Below, piece by piece: positions 32,970 to 43,700 of a DNA stretch of 64,000 nucleotides; position 1 is the stretch's first letter, and each line of letters opens with the position of its first letter. Made by a program: the position numbers and the translations under genes. The notes under the pieces were generated by a model. That model was given only the letters and a program-made list of their open reading frames with translations, was not told where the DNA came from and did no database searches. The stretch spans positions 13,640,195-13,704,194 of the forward strand of contig JABAKD010000012.1 in NCBI GenBank assembly GCA_012845835.1, in the 5' to 3' direction. This stretch comes from Undaria pinnatifida. Its lineage: Eukaryota; Sar; Phaeophyceae; Laminariales; Alariaceae.

Positions 32970-33115
32970 GGGGGGGGGGGGGGCGAGATGGAAAAGTGGG
33001 GGAGGGAGGGGGTGGGAAAGGGGGTGAGGAACGGGATGGACAGGGGGAGGGGGGGGTAGGGAAGGTGACGGGGAAGGGGGGAGGGGGGGGGGGGGTGGTA
33101 GCGGGGGTAGCGGGG
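32970..33115. repeat. G-run cluster
   Basis: More than ten runs of three to twelve G on the plus strand within 140 bases, separated by short A/T loops. On the minus strand, where the protease gene is read, this is a C-rich pyrimidine tract upstream of the catalytic exon. Confidence 0.85.
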
Positions 33116-33127
33116 AAAGGGGCGCAC

Positions 33128-33215
33128 TGCTTGGAGAGAAGTGGGCAGTTCGGTGGACGGTTCAGACCCGACGATGACGCCGGACTTGAGGGTCCGGGGG
33201 GTCTTGGAGACGACT
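33128..33215 (-). other. Possible upstream exon of the retropepsin-like gene
   Basis: One minus frame reads KTPRTLKSGVIVGSEPSTEL and PTSLQA up to a possible GTGCGC donor, in a phase that would join the GACCAG acceptor of the catalytic exon. Its own acceptor was not settled. Weak candidate. Confidence 0.3.
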
Positions 33216-33710
33216 TAAGCGCGGAAACGGCCTGTGGCAGTTTATATTGTTAGGTATCGCTGTCGTTGTCTTCGAGGTGGTGTATATTAGCGATCATACT
33301 TGCCGGTGTGCTTGCGGTCATGTTAGCCGATGTTGGCGTGTACACTTTTTTTTTTTTTCGGCAGTTATCTCCGGATAGCTGCAGTTATCTTTTCGGTCGC
33401 GACCCGAACAATCATCAAGCAAATCACGCCGCACCTCGTACTTCACCCCGCCCGTTGTTGACCAGTTCCGACCTAGAGACATGCGGCGATGTCAGCCGAG
33501 ACATCGCCATGGGTCGAGAACACCCCGTTGAGTAATAGGGGAGCGAGGCCAGCTGCCATGACCGCCGCTCACGGCTCGCATTTAACAGTGTCACCCCTCA
33601 TCTCCCACCCCTCTTCTACAAAAATGACACGGCTCGTGTATTATAGCGCCACCCCCCCGTCTCTCCCTCCGATTGAAACGCCATTATTTCCCAAGTTTCA
33701 ACCATCGCAC

Positions 33711-33940
33711 CTTGGTCGTATCCGAACCATGGGTAGAACCGTACCCTCCGAGGTGACCCTCGCAGCCCCGCTCCCCGCACCAAACTTGGCCTCCGTCCAA
33801 GTTTCTGGGGGGGGTGTCCAATCACCGTACGAGCTACGCTTTGTGTTGCCATCGTCCCGGGTTGGCGCTGCGTTCGGCGTCGCCGGCGGGGTGGCAATGC
33901 GAGTCCTCTCCGCCACTAGCATCTGCACCAGACCCTCTTT
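33711..33940 (-). other. Possible upstream exon of the retropepsin-like gene
   Basis: Between GGCAATTCAG and ACCAAG|GTGCGA a minus frame encodes KEGLVQMLVAERTRIATPPA and GDWTPPPETWTEAKF. The composition looks like protein and the splice sites are fair, but no domain is recognised and the phase to the next candidate exon does not fit. Confidence 0.3.
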
Positions 33941-34129
33941 CTGAATTGCCAAATCAGTAAAAGAAACAGCGGCAGATGTACTGGAATGAGTCAGGATCAT
34001 CACCAACAACGATAAAAAAGAATAGTTGCTAGGTCCAGGACAACAAATCACCCACACCAACACCAATGACAACAGCAGCTGGCAAAATTCGATGCAAGTG
34101 GGCGAGCATAAGAAAACTGAAAAGTGGGA

Positions 34130-34260
34130 ACGCTGAACCCTATGCGAGATAAAAATGAAGGCAAGTAACGGAGGGGAGAAGAGAAGACACTTGTGACCAT
34201 GGTTTATACAGAAGGTCGCTGAGGCCAAAATATCTTACGGGTTGAGCTGAGAGTAAAAGT
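34130..34260 (+). mobile_element. SINE-body fragment, second type
   Basis: GAACCCTATGCGAGATAAAA, ATGAAGGCAAGTAACGG and GACACTTGTGACCATGG match 61065-61150. It is 5'-truncated and without pol III boxes. Confidence 0.6.
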
Positions 34261-35285
34261 GGCGTATCAAAAAAAAAAAAAAAAACGAATAGGAAGAGTC
34301 AGCAACAACAACAGGTATATGACAGGTAGTCGGCAACACCAACAAACCAAAAGCAGTTCGAGTAGAACTATGACAACAACGTGGATGTGGTTTTACCACG
34401 ATACGATACTCTGTCGATCGATACACCTGTAGGAACAGACTGTTCCAGGTAATTCATTTAAAAGATAACAACGCCATAATACAATCCATGTTACTCCTCC
34501 ACCTCAACTCGTAGCTGGCCGTCGCCATTTCTGCAGCGCTGCCTCCGTGGCTTCCCACGAAACATTAAAATTGTTAAAACATAGACATGGACGCGAAGAC
34601 ACCCTCTGCTTGCCCCAGCGTAAGCAGGCAGAGAGACAACATGATGGCAACAAAGTTGCCCCCAATCGCCCCCCCGCCCCGCCCCGCCCCCCCGCTGTCT
34701 TACCCAGCCTCTTTCTGAACAAACCGTGTTTACCGTTCTAAATATCAGCAACGATAAACTACTGCTGCACATTGTTTAGTGAGCTACAGTAGCATTGTAC
34801 GTCCAGTACACCTATATTAATATGATATAGGAAGAAACAGGATTCTTGATCCAGGCTAGAGTCCCAATAAAAAGTACCGATACAACGTAAAAATACCTCA
34901 AAAGTGAACGATGGGAATCCAACCTGCGCTGACGTATACCAGGTACCAGATATACATACACCTGATATGCGTATTTGTGAGGGGAAAAAGGCCGGAAAAA
35001 AAAAGTGTCCGGTGCCCATATGTCCTGTTCTCCTACTATAACACCCCTTTTCAGGGACCCCGCGATAAGGAAAGCTGGTATACAAGGGAATTGCTGCACA
35101 TCTTTTTTCCCACTCCAATGGACCAGGTCCCATAAAGTGGACGCAAAACTCATTAAGGGACCCCAGGCCCCTTAACATGGGCCACTACCCCCGCCTGCAA
35201 ACCGCCACATAAACACTAGCCGACAGATGACATAATATATTGACCTTTCAGCCAAACCCTACATCTATGCGACCTAAAGCCCTCC
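34261..35285. other. No gene seen
   Basis: An A-run lies at 34269-34284 and a C-rich stretch at 34665-34700. Minus frames of 139 and 113 codons overlap each other at 34759-35178 and match nothing recognisable. Confidence 0.45.
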
Positions 35286-36225
35286 CCCCCCGCCCCCGGC
35301 CCCCCCCGCTACATTCCTCCCTCTCCCCCACAAGAAATATTTATAGTTTCCACGCACAAATAGACCTGCCCCATTCGTCCCCTGCCCCCCCTCCCCCCCT
35401 CCCGCCCCCCTTTTGATCAAAATCAGGCCCCCACGTCGTTAAAAACTCCGCCCTCCCCTCACCGGATATTCGACTTACAGGATTCACTTGATAAACTGAT
35501 GCATTTTCCTCCACAGCTGTCAGATTTTGTCCCCCTCAAAAACGGGTTTTATAGTTTCCGCGCACAGACTGTCTAACATCACCCTGTTGACCCTGATAGC
35601 TACACTGTAGTTGCAAGGGGAGTCGCCGACCTATATCCTTAATGAGGACACACAACCCGTAATACGCGCGATCGGAGTATCACACACAGCTTGCAAAGAT
35701 GAGTTTCGACAAAATATTCGACCTCACAGCTGGAGTGTATTTTAATTTTTATAATATATTTACCTTTCGAGCCACCCATGCTGTAGCTCCAACTCATTTT
35801 TTATGGTCTTCAAGTTTCAATTTACCGCCCCCCCCTTCCCCGCCACCCCTGCCATCACCTACTAGCATTACGCATGCAGTAAGCTCCTATTCATTTATGC
35901 GACTCATCCCCCCTCCCCTCACCGGTCATACGATTACAGGATATACATTGTAAACTGGTGCAATCTACAGCCGTCAGATTTGCCCCCCTCAAAAGCGGGT
36001 TTTATAGTTTCCGCGCACAGAGTGAATAACATCACCCTGTTGACCCTGGTACAAGCCAATTCAAAGGGGAGTCGCAGACTTATATCCTTACTAAGTACAC
36101 ACACAGTAATACGCGCGATCGGAGTATCACACATAGCGTGCAAAGATGAGCTTCGACGAAATCTGTCTTCAATCTCACAGCTGGAGTGCATTGTAATTTT
36201 TATAGTATATTGCTCTGTGTGCTCC
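35286..36225 (+). repeat. ~450-bp tandem duplication carrying dispersed repeat R3
   Basis: Two units share CTCCCCTCACCGG, CAGCYGTCAGATTT, GGGTTTTATAGTTTCCGCGC, CACCCTGTTGACCCTG, GGGGAGTCGC and TAATACGCGCGATCGGAGTA. The R3 ends lie at 35660-35765 and 36110-36215. A single R3 copy at 17555 and two inverted ones at 14735 and 15945 show that this end also occurs alone. Confidence 0.75.
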
Positions 36226-37882
36226 TGCCACATGCACTGATCCCTGGATGTGCTACCAAAGCGTCAGAAGTGCCAAATCTGATGAGGGACGTCGGTACAT
36301 ACAGGACTTCTCCGTCCAGATGCACTAATAATAACGAGGCGCACGAAGCACGCAGCGCGAGCATTTTTTCTTGGTTTTCCAAGGAAAAGCCTCTCCATAT
36401 CGGATCGCATACGAGGGTAGGTAGGGTGCCTTGATTTACTTTTTCTGTATGTGTATATTTGTGTAAAGTCAACATTTTCGACCTCGTTCGTCCACCGCAC
36501 TCAGCGTACACGGCACCAAGGCCTGTTCGGACGGGTCCTGTGTAGCTAGTCCCGTGCACGCACAAATAACGGACGACTGTTCTCGTGCTGGTTTCGCTGG
36601 AAGTCGCAGAGAGTTCGTCGAGGCAGGTGCGGCAACGTGTGTTTACACCGGCACCAAAACTAGGTTCCCTACACATGTTTTTCAAGTTTTCAAAACATCA
36701 ACGAACAAAACGACATTTTTTTCTTTTAGGAAATTCAATTTTACCGAGCGAACCCAACGTGTCCGTCTGCCTGCCCACGTTACCATTTGGGCTCGTGTCC
36801 CTAAGACATGCTGCAAATATCTGGTCAGGCCCACCGTACGGATGGGGGGACCGAGAAGCTCTGCTGTAGATACCGTGGTGCCTGGAGTACGTACCTCCGA
36901 TGTTGGATGTGTTTCGATGATCCGCAGATAGATGCAGTTGTCCGTCTTTAAGAATTAAACCGCAAAAGAAACAAAGTACTACTGCACGTAGCTATTTTCG
37001 GGGGGCTGATCGAAGAGACGCACGCACCGCACCGCGACGCCCACCCGGCCCTGGTGTCGTGTGCCCTGCTGCTGCTGTTACTACCGCTGCTACTGCTTCT
37101 GATTCCGCTGCTGCTGCTGCTGCTACGAGTACTAACGGCAGCACTACGAGTGGGGATTTTTTCTTCCTGTTTGAAAACAGAACGTAAATATCAATTAGCA
37201 TTCGTAGATGTTCGTTCGTGCTGGTTTTTGCTCAAATCACATCTACCACATGACCAGGTGTGACCAGGTATGCTGCTGGCAGCGGTTCTTTCGCTGGCTG
37301 CTCTGCCTCGTCAGCGTTTTTTTCGTAGCCACCAGTATCACTACTCCAGATATGAGGCCGCGCGCCTCAATATTTACCATTTCTAGTAGGCCACATACTG
37401 CACCTGGTATGCATGTTCACCTGTACGCCTGCATGTGTCAATGTGCCAATTCACTGCATACCTGTTGTACGAGTAGTGATGTCAACTACCGTCCATACTG
37501 CTGCATAAGCCAGGCGTGCGCGCGAGTCTGTACGAGTACACTGCAGACAATACAAACAGACAGCTGCCGTGGTGTGTGTACGAGCTGCTGCGAGTAGAAG
37601 GGTCCGACGACAAACTTGAAGGTTTGCGTCGCACAGATCTCTAGGTAGAGCAATAGGCAGTGGTGCCTACATTACCATGACTACGACCGAGCAAAACATC
37701 GCAGCACTACAGCGGTTGGTAGCTGGTTCGTGGGCATCGTGCTTGTCAAGCACCAAGTGCTTGTCAAGCACCAAGCAAAGCCTGACACAGCGTGCTGGCT
37801 GTTACTCATCCGCAAACAAGTCAGGTGTGTGACACATAAAATCAGCAACACCAGTTCATGTCTCTACCGGAGACAGACCAAC
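36226..37882. other. No supported gene; CTG repeats
   Basis: Plus frames at 36554-36931 and 36585-36869 and a minus frame at 36200-36685 overlap; none has a recognised domain. A CTG/CTA tract lies at 37065-37130. GTGCTTGTCAAGCACCAA is tandem at 37738-37775 and each copy can fold. Exons downstream of the gene starting at 38227 may lie here unseen. Confidence 0.4.
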
Positions 37883-38227
37883 CTCGTAGATGCCTGCTGT
37901 CGCAATGCGCATCTCCTCTAAGTCCTTCTTGATCTCCGACACCCTCATCCCCCTCACGGCTGCTGTCTCTGCTTCCAGCGCATCTTCTTGCATTCCCATG
38001 GACAGCGCACACCCATACCCGCGCGGCATGCCAGGTGCAAATAAGGGAGCGTGCCCACCCCCATTTCGACCCAAAGTCTCGAAATGCGGCGCGATTACAG
38101 AAATCGAAGTCAGTCTTCTGTTAGACGAGTATACAGCGGGCACGGCAGCGAGCCATGATACAGCATGACGGACAACGATTGCCAAGACCAGTAGTAGAGG
38201 CTGGCAGCGAGGCAGCATCGTATACAA
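37883..38227 (-). CDS. First exon: signal sequence plus SAP-like helical motif
   Basis: A 115-codon minus exon starts with ATG at 38227 and ends at TACGAG|GTTGGT in phase 0. The N-terminus MYTMLPRCQPLLLVLAIVVR is a hydrophobic signal sequence or signal anchor, so the product probably enters the ER or, in a stramenopile, could be directed towards the plastid. After a Gly/Pro-rich spacer comes an acidic helix (QEDALEAETAAVRG), then MRVSEIKKDLEEMRIATAGI. That is close to the SAP-like/ARMET-type pattern S-x-x-E-I-K-x-E-L-x-x-x-G-(V/I)-x-x-x-G, which usually goes on FEKxELVxxL; that continuation would be on the next exon, not found below 37883. Function unknown. Confidence 0.5.
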
Positions 38228-38715
38228 GGGCTGTGTGCAACACCTCGTCCAGTTTGAAGTGAACTATATGATATATTTTGACACAAAAGATGGCACATGG
38301 TGAGGGGCAGGGTTTCGATGCCCGTGGAAGGGATTTAAAAATAGGAGACAGGGGATGGATACGAGCAAGTTCGCCCTTCGCCACTTGTTTTTGCTGCCAG
38401 CTGCTGTCTGCTGTGCATTGCTTATAGCGTCCAGAGGGGGTGCTCTGCACGCGGGTCCCAGTGACGTTTCTCTGCTGCTGCTACCGAGTATGTAGCTTCC
38501 ATGTACCCCTTCCAGCTGCAGTTGGCATACACTGAGAGAGTGCGTCACTTGGCTTCATACGACTTGAATCTGTCCCGCCAGTCAAAATAAAAATCGTACG
38601 GTGTCCGCGAGGCCGTCGTAGACACGCACGCGAGGGCTTCACGGCTGGGCGGGCGCGGCGTGGGGCGCTGTCGCCCAGTCCGGCCCTGTGCTGTTTGCAA
38701 ATGTGACGTATATTC
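38228..38715. other. Upstream region of the 38227 exon; no gene seen
   Basis: Short frames on both strands show no domain. The 5' control region of the minus gene should lie here but no TATA-like element stands out. Confidence 0.4.
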
Positions 38716-38720
38716 GTATG

Positions 38721-38965
38721 TACGATATCACCAAATGACTGCGTGTAGCGGCACCAAGGACGCATCATGCGATATACTACTGATCTTCTACGATATCACC
38801 AAATGACTGCGTGTAGCGGCACCAAGGACGCATCATCGGATCGTATACTCCTGATCTTCCTGCTGGCTTCCGATCTTCTACGGTATCACCAAATGACTGC
38901 GTGCAGCGGCACCAAGGATGCATCATGCGGATATACCTTTAATCTTTCTGCTGGCTTCGTGCGAA
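38721..38965 (+). repeat. Tandem repeat, three units of 68-90 bp
   Basis: TACGATATCACCAAATGACT then GCGTGTAGCGGCACCAAGG and ACGCATCATGC starts at 38721, 38789 and 38879. The second unit has an extra segment (CTGCTGGCTTC) that the third also carries. Confidence 0.9.
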
Positions 38966-39111
38966 TCTACCCAGAACATAATGGTAATGGATACCAGTCG
39001 TATACCCAAACGACGGTTGTCGTATTAGTCTAGTCTAGACGAATAGTCTAGTCCAAGGAGTCAAAGAGGCTTTTTCCTGGGCTTGCACCCGCGGTGCTGT
39101 CAGCTGACACG

Positions 39112-39116
39112 CACAC
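39112..39116. repeat. Copia target-site duplication, left
   Basis: CACAC directly abuts the 3' LTR at 39117 and matches 47602-47606. Confidence 0.85.
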
Positions 39117-39526
39117 TGTGATGGATAATGTGCGATACCCTGGCACAGTGGTTTGAGAGGCTGTGCCGTCGACGTTAGTCGAGGTGATTGCACGGAGCGA
39201 GAGGAGAGCCTGGAAGACGAAGTGCTTCCGAGATGTAGTCTAGAGAAGATGTTGAATAATAGTACAACGGTGGCGCTTAATTTGGCCAATACACACAGAT
39301 ATAAACCGCAGAGTTGCAGGAGCCCAGACGACGGCTGCTCCCCAGAGATGACCAGGACAGCTATGATCCGGAAAGATCTACAAGAGAGAGCCACACGAGA
39401 GAGTGAGCTACCTGGATATCAAGCGGAGAATCTTACGGAAGTAAATCCTCCGCACATATACGTACGTCACAGTCGAATCGACACATATGAGATATACGAT
39501 ACACAAGAGCAGTGCTACTGAACATT

Positions 39527-40439
39527 ATGGTGTATGCGAAGATCAAATTATGGTTTGGTTTGGTCATTTTCTATTCTCCCGGTCCCAAAAAATAATCAAC
39601 TTCCCAAAATAAAGTTCCCAAACGCCCTAAAATCGTCCGAAAACGCCCTCAAGACCAGATTATTTTCGGATTGGGTTTGGGTCTTTTGGGTTTCGAAAAG
39701 AAGGAAATATCGTTGGCCAAGACCACCCGGATTACCCCGGGCGAATCAAATCACTGCATATGCGGCGTGAAGTTGGCAAGAAATCACCATCGCATCACGA
39801 TTTGCCTCGTGTGTTGCAGCTGCGTGTGTTGTTGCGTAGCAGCGCAGACGCTGAGCAACGCCCCGGCCCGAGACGCGGAAGAGCGCTCGTAGAGTCTTGG
39901 ATGGGAGGCGGAAGAGGTTGGTGCGTTGTTGTCTGCCGTGGTTGCTGCTGCTGTTGCTGCTGCTGTTGCTGCTGATGCTGCTGATGCTGTTCCTGTTGGT
40001 GCTGCTGGTGAAGCTGCTGCTGGAGCTGCTCCTGCTGCTGTTGATGCTGTTGCATCCCACCCGCGATCGCTGCGTACGCTGCGCTGTTCAACTGCCTCGA
40101 CAGCAGCATGCCCATGCCCTGCACTCCGGGTACAGCTGCTCCCTGAAAAATCAGAGTCGCAGCAGCACCAGCCCGCACAGAGGGTACGAGCTCCCGCTGG
40201 AATACAGGCCCCCGTTCCATTTGAAGGGCTGCGTCGGCGCGCCCGACTGAGTTCGGTGTACGTCGCGAAGGACGGGCTAAAAAGGTGTTGGGGAAAATTC
40301 GTAGAATTTTTTGTCTTCATAAAAAACAAAAATCGTGTTGTGTGTCTTCGCAAGCGTTTTCATATCGGATTCGGTTATGATCATGGTGAATAGCCTGGTT
40401 CGCAAGACCAAACCATAATTTGATCTACGCAAACACCCA
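39527..40439 (-). mobile_element. Harbinger-like non-autonomous DNA transposon (913 bp) inside the Copia LTR
   Basis: The termini are inverted: GGTGTATGCGAAGATCAAAT plus TATGGTTTGG on the left and GGTGTTTGCGTAGATCAAAT plus TATGGTTTGG on the right. The 3-bp ATT duplication (39524-39526, 40440-40442) is confirmed by the uninterrupted 5' LTR at about 47564. Three-base duplications and GGTGTTTG-type ends are typical of PIF/Harbinger elements. It codes for no transposase; the inside holds a Gln-rich coding fragment. Confidence 0.85.
39795..40278 (-). pseudogene. Captured Gln-rich gene fragment inside the DNA transposon
   Basis: A minus frame of 141 codons (39795-40220) reads GVQGMGMLLSRQLNSAAYAA, then IAGGM, a long Gln/His tract (QQHQQQQEQLQQQ) and a Pro/Ser tail. 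Possible acceptors TTTTTAG (40279) and ATTTTTCAG (just before GGAAGCAGCT-like sequence, near 40145) suggest that intron-exon structure was copied along. The composition resembles the disordered part of a transcriptional regulator; the parent gene is not in the window. The CTG tract on the plus strand (39943-40050) makes other frames open as well. Confidence 0.45.
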
Positions 40440-40484
40440 ATTGACTCATAATGGCTACGAGTATGTGCTAACATTTCCATAACA

Positions 40485-40495
40485 CTCCCCCTCAA
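40485..40495 (-). promoter_or_regulatory. Copia polypurine tract
   Basis: The minus strand reads TTGAGGGGGAG directly before the 3' LTR start TGTTATGG. A purine run in this place primes plus-strand DNA synthesis in LTR retrotransposons. Confidence 0.8.
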
Positions 40496-40792
40496 TGGAA
40501 GTTGCTATAACTCGTACCGAACTAATGCTGATTAATTCAACCAAGTATTTTCGTTTCATGCGTTTCAACCACTAAAGTACCACGTGATGTTTCAGTCCTA
40601 TACGTGCAAAAATACATTCATGCGCTTGCTAAAAAGTACCTGCTACTGCACAAACCAGACTACCATGACTTCCAATCCTACATGGCTCGTTCAACCAGTG
40701 ATGGTGCGAGGCCGAATGTCGATTACAGAAAAAGCAAGTTGATTTGCACAAACAGAACAGATTCAAAACAAACACACAAATATATAACACGA

Positions 40793-43700
40793 CTAATTGA
40801 ACTGGCTGTTGATGATGGACTGGCTGTTGATGAAGTCGTCCACGTTGAAGTTGCTGATGCTGTCCAGCAGGTTCCTGAAGCGTTGCTTGTTCAGGTGCTT
40901 TGTGCCGATGTCGGCAGGGTTGATGTCGGTCGAGATGTAGTGGATGGAGATCTGTGGACAGTGGAGCACCAGAGAGTGTGTAGTGTTGTTGGTAAGACAC
41001 GACAGTTGACCTTCTTGTTGGTGATTGACTGCTGAGGATCTGATGTGGTGTGTGGACGTTATCTAGATCTGAAGACAACTACTGTAGTAGGGGTTTCTAC
41101 TTATCCTCTTCTGGATTTTGATATAGGGATTCGGGGATGAAGTTAAGATCGCTTGTTTTCTTGTGTTTGGAGCTAATACAACAACTTATCTCTCCTTTCC
41201 TAGCACCTGAATGGTGCTGACCAGCCCCCCTCAGGCCAAGGGGGGACACTTTCTGGTCAGTAGACCTTGCCTAGCTTAGGCGTGTCTACAGATCCTTCTC
41301 TCCGACACGAGCCTTCGGATGAAGAAGAAGCGCAGCGCGATGTGCTTCGTCCTCGAGCTGAAGGAGCGGTTTCGCGTGCAGCGTCGCTGTGTTGTCGCAG
41401 TACAACGGTACTTTCGCGAAGTCCTTGCCGAACCTTAACGCAGTCAGCATGTTCAAGCAGAACACTGCTTCCTTCATCGCCAAAGCCGACGCGACCAGCT
41501 CCGCCTCCATGGTCGACCTGGCAGTCAGACCTTGTAGCCCCGACTTGAAGCCAACCGGCGCATCGCACACCATCGACAAGTAGCATGAGGTGGACTTTCC
41601 GTTGTCCGGGTTGTTGGTCCAGTTGGAGTCCGACAAGACTGCAAGCTTGAAACCTCCCCTCTTGTACGTAATGCGGAGGTCGGTTGTCCCCGCGAGGTAG
41701 CGAAGGGTGTGCTTCGCCGCCACCATGTGGATCTTGCTGGGTTTCGCCATCCGGCGAGCCAGTTGACCAACGGCGTACATGATGTCGTACCTCAACACTT
41801 GGGAAACATACATCAGGCACCCCACGATGTCCTGGTAGCGCTTCTTTTCTTCCTCGTCCAGCAGAGTCTCGTCAGGCTGCTGGTTGGAGAGTTCGGGACC
41901 GTACCCCGGCGTGTCGGTTGGCTTGCATTCCGACATTCCGAACCTCTCCAGGATGGACTTGGAGTAAGCCTCTTGAGAGATCGTGAGAGTGCCACGCTCA
42001 AGGTCTCGCTTTATCTCCATGCCCAAGACGAGCGACACCGCTCCCATGTCGGTCATCTTGAAACGCCGCTTCAACTTATCTTTCACCATCGCCACGGCGT
42101 CAGAGTTGTTGCTGGCCAGAAGGAGACCGTCCACGTAGAGGGTCAAGTGGATCCGAACACCGTCGTGATCGTACAATAGACAAACGTGTCGGGCTGAAGC
42201 GTAACGAAGCCGATCTCGACAAGGACGGGATCGATGGTGTTGAACCAGTTCCCGGGGCTTTGGGCCAGCCCGTAGAGGATCTTCTCTAGCTGCATCACTA
42301 GCTCACCACCATCCTTGTCCTTGACCTCGAAGCCAGGCGGCTGCTCAACGAACACCAACTCCTTGATATTCGCGTACAGGAAGGCAGTTGAGGCGTCCAT
42401 CTGGTGTAGAAGCAGGCTGAAGTGCACGGCTATGCAGCATATGATCCGCACGCTTTAAATCATGCACACCGGCGCGTAGATGCTGCCCGAGTCAAGGCCA
42501 GGAACTTGGTTCCAACCTTGAGCCACTACACGAGCCTGGAAGGAGCCGTCTGCCTCGCACTTGAACACCCATTTCCAATTGATTCGCTTCCGTCTAGCGG
42601 GAACGGCAGAGCGCGGAACAAGCTTGTAAGCTTGACGATCTTTAAGACTCGCGATCTCGTGTTCTGCTGCTGCGTTCCACTGGGCGGATTTGGGCGTGGC
42701 CCGTGCTTCCTTGATTGTCCGTGGAACATCCGGTTGCGTTGTTTCTACAGCGCACGCGTATTCCGTGAAGCCGAATGTGCCGTTTCTGTGGGCGACGTCG
42801 GAAAACTCCCCCTTCACGGTAAACGCGTAGGAGAGGCGACGAAGCTCGCTGATGGTCTTTGCAGTGGGTGCGCTCGAAGCAGACCTGGTGGTTGTAGGCG
42901 TCGACGTGGAACCTCGTCCACCACGAGTACCACACCCACGTGCAGACCCGCTGCCACGTCCACCGCGCTGCGTGATGCCTCCCCGCGGAGATCCACCACG
43001 CGAAGCAGACCTGGTGACTGCAGGTGTCGGCGCGGAACCTCGTCCACCACGAGACGAACCGCGTCCACACACAGAACCACCCTGCGGCGCAGTACCAGAC
43101 GGAGCAGAACCAGCGGGCGATGAACCAAGCGGCGGCACCGGGCCAGGTGACGATCCAAGAGAAGACGCATCGTTGACCGGCACCGGGGGACTGACTCCCC
43201 CCGGCGGGGCAGGGCTATTTTCCTCGGGCTTACCACCAGAAGTCCCAGGCGCATCGTCGGCAGGAGCAGATCCAGCAGGTGCAAGTCCAAGATGTCGGTT
43301 GGTTGTCTCACAAATTTGTTCGAGAAGCTCAATCGCAGACAGATCCCCGACGGCATCCCCAACTGCACGTTCAGGAGAAAGCAAATCAAATGAGTGGTTG
43401 GAAGTGTAGTTTCGCACGTCTCTTAGCATGTCGTCGTGGTCGTCGTACGTGAACTCCCCGTCGTCAAACTCGCGCGCTTCCAACGAGGGCGCGGCAGAAG
43501 GCGTCTCAATGAAGATAACATTTTGACTCACCCGCACATGTCGCGTCTCAGAATTGTAGATCCGGTAGGACTTGCTTTTCTCGCTGAATCCGACGAGTCG
43601 GCCTTCCCAAGCACGATTTTTGAGCTTATTGGTTTGGACCTCTTCGTGCACGAACGCCCGGGACCCGATCACCCGGAGATGGCCGAGATAGGCATCCTTG

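Larger units (their letters stand above)
39117..40484 (-). repeat. Copia 3' LTR, interrupted
   Basis: On the minus strand it begins TGTTATGGAAATGTTAGCAC at 40484 and ends CATTATCCATCACA at 39117. Without the 913-bp insert and its 3-bp duplication it is 452 bp, against 451 bp for the 5' LTR. Confidence 0.93.

Noticed and set aside
39897-40393. Leu- and Ala-rich plus-strand proteins
   Set aside because: Antisense readings of a CTG tract inside the DNA transposon.
42852-43389. 191-codon minus-strand protein in another frame of pol
   Set aside because: Overlaps the low-complexity linker of pol in a shifted frame; the integrase-RT frame is the real one.
42422-43409. Plus-strand proteins of 233 and 185 codons
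   Set aside because: They are antisense shadows of the Copia pol gene on the minus strand.
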